A stretch of DNA of 64,000 nt from Alloacidobacterium sp963823845 (GTDB lineage: Bacteria > Acidobacteriota > Terriglobia > Terriglobales > Acidobacteriaceae): NCBI GenBank assembly GCA_963823845.1, contig CAWGND010000011.1, positions 186,001-250,000 of the forward strand. The letters are read 5' to 3'. The notes beneath the pieces are model-generated. The model was given only the letters and a program-made list of their open reading frames with translations, did not search any database and had not been told where the DNA came from. Positions 57,251 to 64,000 of this stretch are shown here, piece after piece (the first letter of the stretch is position 1; each line of letters opens with the position of its first letter). The translations under genes were made by a program, and so were the position numbers.

Positions 57251-58782
57251 GCCAGAGAATCAAGTTATTCTTCCGCAGGACGTATAAAGATCAACGTGGT
57301 CAGATGATCCCGATTTTGGCGTTCATGATGGTCACCTTTTTAGGCATGGCCGGCATTGTGACCGACGTCGGCCACGCCTATTTCAGCTACCGCCTGCTCC
57401 TGAATTCAACAAACGCGGCGGCCTTAGCTGGAGCCCAGGGGCTTCCCTACAATTCGACAACCACGAATCAGGCTCTTCTCAACGCCCAGACGTACAGTTC
57501 CCAATCGGGAGATAAGAACGCCTACGGCAATCTGACGGTCACCAACGCGACCTTTACTCTGGGGTGCGTGACGGCCACGATTGGCTCGGGAGTTCCGTGT
57601 GTCCCCACAGGAGTCGGGAGCGCCACGGCAAACGCTATCCAGGTGACGCAGACAGCAAGCGTGCCAACCACCTTTATGAGGCTGTTCGGCTTCTCTACGA
57701 TTTCGCTCTCGGCAACCGGGACCGCGCTCATGAGGGGTTCAGCAACTGCTCCATACAATGTGGCCATCATCGTCGACACAACGCAATCGATGACGAGTAA
57801 TACAGATTCCAACTGCAACAACGTGAGCAGGCTTCAATGCGCGTTGAATGGTGTCCAGGTCTTCCTTCAGGATCTCTCACCCTGCGCCGCGAGCGGCTGC
57901 GGTTCACTCAGCTCCGATAACTACAAAAACTCACTCGACAGGGTCGCTCTGTTCTCGTTTCCAAATTTCACAACGACGACCGCCGCGTACCAATACGATT
58001 GCGGCAGTAGTACCCCCACGCCAGAGGTGTACACGTTCCCGGCGGTAGGCGCATCGTCGATGACGACCATGCCATACGGCACGGGTAGCAACCCACCCCA
58101 GATGACTTATGAGGACACCTATGGTATCGGAGATGCCAATGGCTTCGTAAGCGACTATCGCACCTCCGATTCGGCTACTTCGTTGAACAGCTCCGGCTCC
58201 AGCGCCTCCAGCATCGTGTTGGCGGCGGGGGGAAAGAGCGGTTGCACCGCTATGAACGGCCCGTCTGGTGAGGGAACGTACTACGCGGGCGTTATCTATG
58301 CCGCACAGGCTGCGCTCACTGCCGAAGCTGGAGCGAATCCGGGTTCACAGAACGTAATGATCCTCGTCAGCGATGGCGAAGCGACGTCTTCGTCTTCCCA
58401 GATGGCAACGGGAACCCAAAGCACGAGGGTAGCAACTGCGAATCCGAGCAATCAGTACATGTACCCCTCTTACAACAATGAATGCGAGCAGGCGGCCCTG
58501 GCGGGCCAGTATGCTACATCTCAGGGAACCAAGGTGTACGCGGTGGCTTACGGCTCACCTTCTACAGGATGTACGACGGACACAGGCAATTATGCGTCCC
58601 CGTGCTACACGATGTCGAAGATCGCTTCGTCTGCGGCTACTTTCTACTCCGACGACAACCAAAGCGGAACAACCAGTAACTGTCCAGCAGGTAAGTCGGT
58701 CCAGTACCTGAACACGATCTTCAATCAGATTGCGGGGAATCTGACAACCGCGCGGTTGATTCCTAATAGCACGTTCCCGTGA
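57247..58782 (+). CDS. TadG-like protein with von Willebrand A domain
   Basis: A 511-residue exported protein. The N-terminal TadE/TadG helix (RGQMIPILAFMMVTFLGMAG) is followed by the conserved YFSYRLLLNSTNAAALAGAQ. A VWA-like domain begins at NVAIIVDTTQSMTSNTD, with a DxTxS metal motif, and continues to VMILVSDGEATSS. The start overlaps the TadE-type gene by 4 bp, so translation is coupled. It ends at the hairpin at 58815. Confidence 0.87.
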   Translation: MSQRIKLFFRRTYKDQRGQMIPILAFMMVTFLGMAGIVTDVGHAYFSYRLLLNSTNAAALAGAQGLPYNSTTTNQALLNAQTYSSQSGDKNAYGNLTVTNATFTLGCVTATIGSGVPCVPTGVGSATANAIQVTQTASVPTTFMRLFGFSTISLSATGTALMRGSATAPYNVAIIVDTTQSMTSNTDSNCNNVSRLQCALNGVQVFLQDLSPCAASGCGSLSSDNYKNSLDRVALFSFPNFTTTTAAYQYDCGSSTPTPEVYTFPAVGASSMTTMPYGTGSNPPQMTYEDTYGIGDANGFVSDYRTSDSATSLNSSGSSASSIVLAAGGKSGCTAMNGPSGEGTYYAGVIYAAQAALTAEAGANPGSQNVMILVSDGEATSSSSQMATGTQSTRVATANPSNQYMYPSYNNECEQAALAGQYATSQGTKVYAVAYGSPSTGCTTDTGNYASPCYTMSKIASSAATFYSDDNQSGTTSNCPAGKSVQYLNTIFNQIAGNLTTARLIPNSTFP

Positions 58783-58814
58783 GTTGACGCCTTGGGTACA
58801 AGCAAAGGCATCTG

Positions 58815-58851
58815 AACGGCTCAGCCGATAACGACACTCGGCTGAGCCGTT
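58815..58851 (+). terminator. Hairpin terminator of the TadE/TadG operon
   Basis: A 13-bp perfect stem, AACGGCTCAGCCG and CGGCTGAGCCGTT, with an 11-nt loop, followed by ctgtttctgg (a weak T tract). It stands 33 bp after the TadG-type stop. Confidence 0.75.
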
Positions 58852-59035
58852 CTGTTTCTGGTCCGACAACCTCGGGTTCGGCTACCATCCATCCTTTGGC
58901 CCCGGCGGCCCACTCAATAGGTGCCCCCCAGTTCACAACTTTTTGCAATTTGTTGCGTCCCTGTGACATATTGCACAATTCCCTGTTCTAATCTCAGTCC
59001 GATAACAAATGGGCTACTTTTCCGGAAGCGACAAT

Positions 59036-60688
59036 ATGAAGCTTCAAGTACAACACTGGTCCGATCGCTGGCGAACTCTAGTGCTCATGCTCGCCGTCAT
59101 CCTGCCCGCCATCGCTCTCATCGCATTCGGGCTGCATCATCTCTGGACGATCCAGAAGGACGAGGCCATCGAGGCCGCATTTCAGCGGGATTACCAGCGC
59201 ACCCTGGCCATCGCCGAAAAACTGATCGACGGGCGCGCTTACGATAATGCCGAAGAGGCCATCGCAAAATTTCCATCCGCAGACAGCCCCGATGATCTCG
59301 ACGCATTCCTGAAGGACCACCCGGATATTGCCCACGCTTTTCTGTGGTCAGGAAAAGGCGATTATGAATTCCGCTCCCAAGCCGCGCGCATGACGCACGA
59401 CCGCCAGTTCTGCTCTGAAAGCCAATCGCTCTCATCGGATTTCAGAGATTGGTGGGACATGGATGGTAAGGACTATATCGCCAAAATCAGCAGGATGAAG
59501 GCAGCGTCCGGAAAGGGCATACTCTTTATCCAGCATCCCCTCACCAGGGGAGACAAAATGCAGTATCAGTCTCTGGTATTGTTCACGCCCCGGGGCTCCA
59601 ACCCTGCGCATCCTACCCTCGCCGGCTTCGTCTACGACACCGACTATCTGAGAAACAAGTTTTTTCCAGCGGTTTTGAACGAGGTATTGCCTGACCAAAT
59701 GGAGAACGATACCTCACACCCGCAAAAAGGGCTGATGGTTCGCTATGAGAAAGACGACTACCCGCTCGCAACCTCGATGTATTGGGATGGGGGCTCGTCT
59801 GAGGTAGAACGTCCGTTCAAGAACATCTTTCCCGGTCTCATTCTCGGAATGAAGCTCCGCGGAACGACGATAGCAAACGTCAGCAATCACTTGCTGCGAA
59901 CCAACTTCCTCGTGCTGGGCTCTCTTTCCCTGCTCATGGGCGCCGGACTGATCCTCGTCTACCGCAACGTCGCGCGCGAACTCGCGCTGGCGAAGCTCAA
60001 GTCCGATTTCGTCTCCAACGTCTCCCACGAACTACGCACGCCGCTCGCGCTCATCCGCCTCTATGCGGAGACGCTCGAGCTGGGCCGCATCTCCACCACC
60101 GGCAAGCAGCAGGAATACTACGAGATCATTCGCAAGGAAAGCGAACGGCTGACTTCGCTGATCAACAATATTCTCGATTTCTCGCGCATCGAGTCAGGGA
60201 AAAAAGAATATACCTTCCGTGAAACCAACGTAGCTGATCTGGTGCGCAGCACGCTCGAATCCTATCGCTTTGAAATCGAGCAGAACGGCTTCCAGCTAGA
60301 GCAAAGGATCGAGAGTGACGTGCCGCCTCTATGGGTGGATCGCGAGGCGATTGCCCGTTCCCTCTTGAATCTGGTGAACAATGCAGTGAAGTATTCCTCG
60401 AATGAGAAATATCTTGGAATCAGCCTTTACCGGCACAATAGTGGTGTCAACCTCGAGGTCGTCGATCATGGAATCGGAATTCCAGCCAAGGAACATCTCA
60501 AGATTTTCGAGAAGTTTTACCGGGTCGGCGATCCTTTGGTGCACAACACCAAGGGAAGCGGACTAGGCTTGTCCCTGGTCCGCCACATTGTGCTAGCTCA
60601 TGGTGGCGAAGTCGCAGTGGAGAGCGCGCCTGGAAAGGGCAGCAAGTTCATCATCACATTGCCGCTGCAAAGGCTAGTGGCCCAATAA
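59036..60688 (+). CDS. Membrane sensor histidine kinase
   Basis: A 550-residue two-component kinase. Two membrane helices (about residues 12-32 and 295-315) enclose a periplasmic sensing region without a recognisable domain. The HisKA box is SDFVSNVSHELRTPLALIRL (phospho-His in SHELRTP). The ATPase has NLVNNAVKYSS (N box), VDHGIGIP and GSGLGLSLVRH. I chose ATG 59036 (MKLQVQHWSDRW) with GGAAGCG upstream; the frame opens 27 nt earlier. It lies 16 bp before the response regulator, an obvious cognate pair. Confidence 0.93.
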   Translation: MKLQVQHWSDRWRTLVLMLAVILPAIALIAFGLHHLWTIQKDEAIEAAFQRDYQRTLAIAEKLIDGRAYDNAEEAIAKFPSADSPDDLDAFLKDHPDIAHAFLWSGKGDYEFRSQAARMTHDRQFCSESQSLSSDFRDWWDMDGKDYIAKISRMKAASGKGILFIQHPLTRGDKMQYQSLVLFTPRGSNPAHPTLAGFVYDTDYLRNKFFPAVLNEVLPDQMENDTSHPQKGLMVRYEKDDYPLATSMYWDGGSSEVERPFKNIFPGLILGMKLRGTTIANVSNHLLRTNFLVLGSLSLLMGAGLILVYRNVARELALAKLKSDFVSNVSHELRTPLALIRLYAETLELGRISTTGKQQEYYEIIRKESERLTSLINNILDFSRIESGKKEYTFRETNVADLVRSTLESYRFEIEQNGFQLEQRIESDVPPLWVDREAIARSLLNLVNNAVKYSSNEKYLGISLYRHNSGVNLEVVDHGIGIPAKEHLKIFEKFYRVGDPLVHNTKGSGLGLSLVRHIVLAHGGEVAVESAPGKGSKFIITLPLQRLVAQ

Positions 60689-60704
60689 GAAACGGGGTGT
60701 CTAC

Positions 60705-61427
60705 ATGAGACAACAAGAGAAGGCGAGACCAGCCGAAGACCCGAAACCGGCCAAGATTCTCGTCATAGAGGACGAGCCCAACATGGTTGCCGGACTGCGC
60801 GACAATTTTGAGTTCGAAGGGTACGAAGTCAGCACAGCACGCGACGGGGTCGAAGGCCTTGAGCGGGCATTGCAGGAGTCTCCGGACCTTGTGGTTCTGG
60901 ATGTCATGATGCCTCGCATGAGTGGCCTGGAGGTATGCAGGCAACTACGCGTCAAGCGCCCTTCCATTCCAATCATCATGTTGACCGCCCGCGGTCAGGA
61001 AGTGGACAAAGTTGTAGGCCTCGAACTCGGTGCGGATGACTACGTGACCAAACCATTCTCGATTCGCGAGTTGCTGGCGAGGGTAAAGGCCATTCTGCGG
61101 CGCACGGCGGTTGTGCCCAAACAGCAGGAACAGCACTCTTTCGGCGATGTGGAAGTGGATCTCCACCGTCGTCGAGTGCTGAGGTCGGGCAAGGCGCTGG
61201 ATATCTCCTCCAAAGAATTTGAGCTGTTGCAATACTTCATCTCTCATTCCGGGGAGACCCTCAGTCGAGACCGTCTCCTCGAAGACGTCTGGGGATACGA
61301 GAATTACCCCACAACTCGGACAGTGGATACCCATCTGGTGCGTCTTCGCCAAAAGCTGGAGCCCGATCCTGAACAACCGCAGTACTTCCTCACAGTACAC
61401 GGAACCGGGTACAGGTTCGTCGGTTAG
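60705..61427 (+). CDS. OmpR/PhoB-type response regulator
   Basis: A 240-residue DNA-binding regulator. The receiver domain carries VIEDEPNM, the phospho-Asp in LVVLDVMMPRMSG and the conserved Lys in VTKPFS. The C-terminal winged helix has FELLQYFISHSGETLSRDRL and TVDTHLVRLRQKLEPDPEQP. It is the target of the kinase upstream. Confidence 0.95.
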   Translation: MRQQEKARPAEDPKPAKILVIEDEPNMVAGLRDNFEFEGYEVSTARDGVEGLERALQESPDLVVLDVMMPRMSGLEVCRQLRVKRPSIPIIMLTARGQEVDKVVGLELGADDYVTKPFSIRELLARVKAILRRTAVVPKQQEQHSFGDVEVDLHRRRVLRSGKALDISSKEFELLQYFISHSGETLSRDRLLEDVWGYENYPTTRTVDTHLVRLRQKLEPDPEQPQYFLTVHGTGYRFVG

Positions 61428-61474
61428 AGCAGCCACAGGAATCGAAACGAGGTGGGGTTTTGAACGGAGGCAGA

Positions 61475-62413
61475 ATGCTGGCAGGAACGAACACCAAGTG
61501 GCGGGCCAACCGCAACGGGCGGAATAACGACATGCCCCCGATAACGCCACCGCCATTGAGTGAGCCACAGCAGGATGAACTGGACTCGCTTAGGCGGGAG
61601 AAACTCGATTTGCACTCCCAGCTATTCGAGGCAGGACAGATCCAACGCAAACTAAGTGGCGCCCGTGACCTGCGCCACGGCTGCCTGCAGTTCGCAAGCG
61701 AGGTTTTCGCCGCCCGCTTTCTCTCAGGGGACTTCACCATGTTTCTGCAGCATGGTTCGAGGGTTCTCACCGCGCACGGAGACATTGCCGGCAAAGGTAT
61801 AGCGGCCGGAATGTGGTTCACGAATCTGGCAGGGCTCTTGCAGAGTTACGGCCAGCCCGATTCCAACCCGGCCGGGATTGCTTCGGAAGTCAACCGTCAT
61901 CTTTGCTATTTGCGGCCGGTCGCGCCATTTGCCACAGCATTTCTCGCTCAGATTGACTGCAATCTCGGAACGCTGAGCTACTGTAATGCAGGCCATTTCC
62001 CGCCGATATTGCTTCGTACGGACGGGCGAACTGAACTGCTTGAAACGGGTGGCCCTCTGTTAGGCGCGATTGAGCGTGCTGAATTCAGCTCAGGCGCGCT
62101 GGTTCTTGAGCCCGGCGATACGCTTCTCGCATACTCGGATGGCGTACTGGAGTGCCGCGACGCTGCCGGAGAAGAGTTTGGGCTGGAACGGTTAGTGGAG
62201 GCATTCCGACGCGCCCGGCAGCAATCCGCTCACACAACGCTCATGGTCCTTCTCGCAGAATTGCAGGACTTTGCAAACGGCAGTCCCGTTTGCGACGACG
62301 TTAGCCTGACGGTGATTCAACGCGACGCAGAACAGGCACTTAGCAGTATTCGCCCTGTGATACACCTTGGCAGTCAGAATTCGGACTTCAAGCATTCGAC
62401 TGGATCCAATTGA
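61475..62413 (+). CDS. SpoIIE/RsbU-type PP2C serine phosphatase
   Basis: A 312-residue cytoplasmic protein with a short N-terminal coiled region (EPQQDELDSLRREKLDLHS) and a PP2C-like phosphatase domain: SGDFTMFLQHG, HGDIAGKGIAAGMW, YCNAGHFPPILL, AYSDGVLECRD and CDDVSLTVIQ (metal-binding Asp residues). Such proteins dephosphorylate anti-sigma antagonists. The ATG at 61475 has GGAGG 5 nt upstream; the TTG at 61460 was rejected. It follows the two-component pair by 48 bp and may be co-transcribed. Its last 40 bp overlap the end of the convergent permease gene. Confidence 0.9.
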   Translation: MLAGTNTKWRANRNGRNNDMPPITPPPLSEPQQDELDSLRREKLDLHSQLFEAGQIQRKLSGARDLRHGCLQFASEVFAARFLSGDFTMFLQHGSRVLTAHGDIAGKGIAAGMWFTNLAGLLQSYGQPDSNPAGIASEVNRHLCYLRPVAPFATAFLAQIDCNLGTLSYCNAGHFPPILLRTDGRTELLETGGPLLGAIERAEFSSGALVLEPGDTLLAYSDGVLECRDAAGEEFGLERLVEAFRRARQQSAHTTLMVLLAELQDFANGSPVCDDVSLTVIQRDAEQALSSIRPVIHLGSQNSDFKHSTGSN

Positions 62414-63612
62414 GCGGCACGCGTTGCGGGTGTCGTTCCGAATGCAATACCAATCGCGGCAGAGACAAAAAGGGCCACCACCGCCGAGATCCAGGAAAAT
62501 TGCAGTTCGAGATCGCTGAACACGTGAATCGCAAGTGGCACAGCTAGACCCACAATTGTGCCGATGATTCCTCCTCCTACCGATATCAGTGTCGACTCTA
62601 GAAGGAATTGAAGGCGAATCTCGCCTCGTGTCGCACCCAAAGCCTTCCGGATTCCGATCTCCCTAATCCGGGAGGTCACCGTGGCCAGCATGATGTTCAT
62701 AATGCCTATGCCGCCGACCAGCAATGTAATGGCCGAGAACAAAAGCAGGAGGATGTTCAGCGCAATCACCGTCTTTCGCGCCATCCCCAGGACATCCGTC
62801 AGATTGCCCACGTCATAGACCGCTGCCGGTCTATGCCTGGACTTGATTACACGTAAAATGTCCTTTGTAGCTTGCGGAACATTGCTCAGGTCTGACGTGG
62901 AAAAGTAGATCTGATTAATGACTTCATTGCCTTTAAAGTAGCGCGCGACTTGATAAGGGATGAGGACAGTATTCTCGGCGATTTCTGACCCGCCATAAGT
63001 ATTCGTTCGTTCGACAAATGTTCCGATAATCTCGAACGGGATTCCCGAAAGAAAGATGTTCCGTCCCAAAGCATCCTGGACGCTCCCGTATTGGTTCACC
63101 GCAAACCTTTCTGTCACGACGGCGGCTTTGCTCGCGAGCTCGGCGTCGCTCTGATCGAAGAACCGACCGGAAAGCAACCGTAAACGGCGAATCTGCTCGT
63201 ATTGAGGGTAGACCCCCAGCACCAGCAAGGAGATTTGAACCCCGGAACCCATTGAATAGGGCTCATGCAGATTCACAACCGGGGTAGCCGCTACAACTCC
63301 GGGCACTTCTCGTTGTGCGGCCTCCATATCCCTTACCGTCAGAAAGTCGCTTTCCGCGCCAACCGCCGGGTCTGCAAGGCCTGCGTATTCGGCCCAGATC
63401 AGATTGGCGCCGATGTTCTGGATTGAGGCCAGGACATACTTCTGTCCCGTAAGTCCAATCGTCACGACCCAGATCAGCGATCCGGTACCCAGGACCATGC
63501 CGAGCGATGTAAGGAGAAAACGGCTACGATTCGCACGGAAGGAATCGATGGCGAGGACAAGAATATCGCCGAAGATCCTGCGTTCTCTGGTGAACTCGGC
63601 AGCGCCAATCAT
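62374..63612 (-). CDS. MacB/FtsX-type ABC transporter permease
   Basis: A 412-residue permease with one MacB periplasmic core between the first helix (NRSRFLLTSLGMVLGTGSLI) and three C-terminal helices. The FtsX block is IGIMNIMLATVTSRIREIGI then RKALGATRGEIRLQFLLE, closing PATRAAQLDPVECLKSEF. The ATG at 63610-63612 (MIGAAEFTRERRIFG) has GGGGGCAGG upstream. No ATPase is in view on this side; the gene lies 19 bp after the EamA-type transporter. Confidence 0.9.
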   Translation of the reverse strand: MIGAAEFTRERRIFGDILVLAIDSFRANRSRFLLTSLGMVLGTGSLIWVVTIGLTGQKYVLASIQNIGANLIWAEYAGLADPAVGAESDFLTVRDMEAAQREVPGVVAATPVVNLHEPYSMGSGVQISLLVLGVYPQYEQIRRLRLLSGRFFDQSDAELASKAAVVTERFAVNQYGSVQDALGRNIFLSGIPFEIIGTFVERTNTYGGSEIAENTVLIPYQVARYFKGNEVINQIYFSTSDLSNVPQATKDILRVIKSRHRPAAVYDVGNLTDVLGMARKTVIALNILLLLFSAITLLVGGIGIMNIMLATVTSRIREIGIRKALGATRGEIRLQFLLESTLISVGGGIIGTIVGLAVPLAIHVFSDLELQFSWISAVVALFVSAAIGIAFGTTPATRAAQLDPVECLKSEF

Positions 63613-63631
63613 CCTGCCCCCGGTGAACCCC

Positions 63632-64000
63632 TCAATGGTTGCCCAAGCATACCAGTATGACGCCGATGGCCACCAGCAGGACACCGAGCCAGCGTTGTCT
63701 GCTTACCCGCTCGCCGAGAAAGGCCCTGCCGCCAAAAGCACCGGCAATATAGCTTAATGCCGTTACAGGCACCACGAAGCTGACATTGAAGATGGAGAGC
63801 GTGGCCAGCAGAGCAAAGAAGGCCACCGCCATCATTCCGACCCCAACCCACATCCACGGTACGCGCAAGGCTTCCAGGATTACGTTCACGATGTCCATCG
63901 GTCGAAAGCTTTTGGCCTCGCCGACAACTTTCATGGCGCGTGAGACGCAGAGTTCGCCTCCTGTGCCCGCGATCACAATCAGGCCAAACAGAATCAACTG
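63632..64000 (-). CDS. EamA/DMT-type transporter, 5' end beyond window
   Basis: At least 122 residues of a small drug/metabolite-type membrane protein, with helices such as LIVIAGTGGELCVSRAM, WVGVGMMAVAFFALLATLSI and WLGVLLVAIGVILVCLGNH, and VVPVTALSYIAGAFGGRAFL. The frame is still open at the window edge, so the true start is outside; the TTG at 63997 is only the last possible start. Function is unknown; relatives carry lipid-linked sugars or small molecules. Confidence 0.75.
   Translation of the reverse strand, partial: QLILFGLIVIAGTGGELCVSRAMKVVGEAKSFRPMDIVNVILEALRVPWMWVGVGMMAVAFFALLATLSIFNVSFVVPVTALSYIAGAFGGRAFLGERVSRQRWLGVLLVAIGVILVCLGNH

Overview
The window looks like a chromosomal segment of an Acidobacteriota member (Terriglobia/Acidobacteriales type). 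Pointers are a VWFA-related protein of the type common in Acidobacteria, a duplicated-permease (ADOP/MacB-FtsX) transporter, HYDIN/choice-of-anchor proteins, the dispersed intergenic repeat whose reverse translation reads like HPFDCAQG and SFALLRMT, and moderately GC-rich coding sequence. This placement is by pattern recognition only; no 16S gene is present.

Layout. 1-12.7 kb is mixed housekeeping: 4-alpha-glucanotransferase (cut by the window edge), a PpiD/SurA-like folding factor with a clear terminator, a metallophosphoesterase, a secreted GH3 beta-glucosidase, an ADOP permease, and a secreted HExxH/TPR protein. 13.0-22.3 kb is a compact natural-product locus: a C-A-T NRPS gene broken by two single-base frameshifts, a divergent C-T-TE NRPS lacking an adenylation domain, a Wzm/Wzt-type ABC exporter and an Sfp-type phosphopantetheinyl transferase. 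It is closed by a hairpin terminator shared with a large HYDIN-repeat lipoprotein that carries a recent, apparently identical 935-bp tandem duplication. 26.1-27.4 kb is an IS5-like element with defined ends and CTAG flanks, followed by a fragment of an ASPIC/UnbV protein.

27.8-42.2 kb is a complete respiratory complex I operon, nuoA-B-CD-E-F-G-H-I-J-K-L-M-N, with nuoC and nuoD fused. 42.2-49 kb holds a CBS-domain protein, an unrecognised 1041-residue secreted protein paired with a VWFA protein, and a multiply frameshifted HGSNAT/NagX-like membrane acyltransferase pseudogene. 49.2-55 kb is a sugar-utilisation group: a Tat-exported GH109-like Gfo/Idh/MocA protein facing a minus-strand set of sugar transporter, ribokinase and a GH-like/SUMF1 fusion, with the 3' remnant of a TonB-dependent receptor upstream, next to a degenerate IS630 transposase. 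56.7-58.8 kb encodes a TadE/TadG pair. 59-62.4 kb is a histidine kinase, OmpR-type regulator and SpoIIE/PP2C phosphatase. The window ends with a MacB-like permease and an EamA-type transporter cut by the edge.

The most unusual part is the NRPS plus Wzm/Wzt plus Sfp locus. A polysaccharide-type exporter sits directly behind a thioesterase-ended NRPS, and the only adenylation domain in view is frame-broken. This suggests either a decaying pathway or one that depends on activation in trans.
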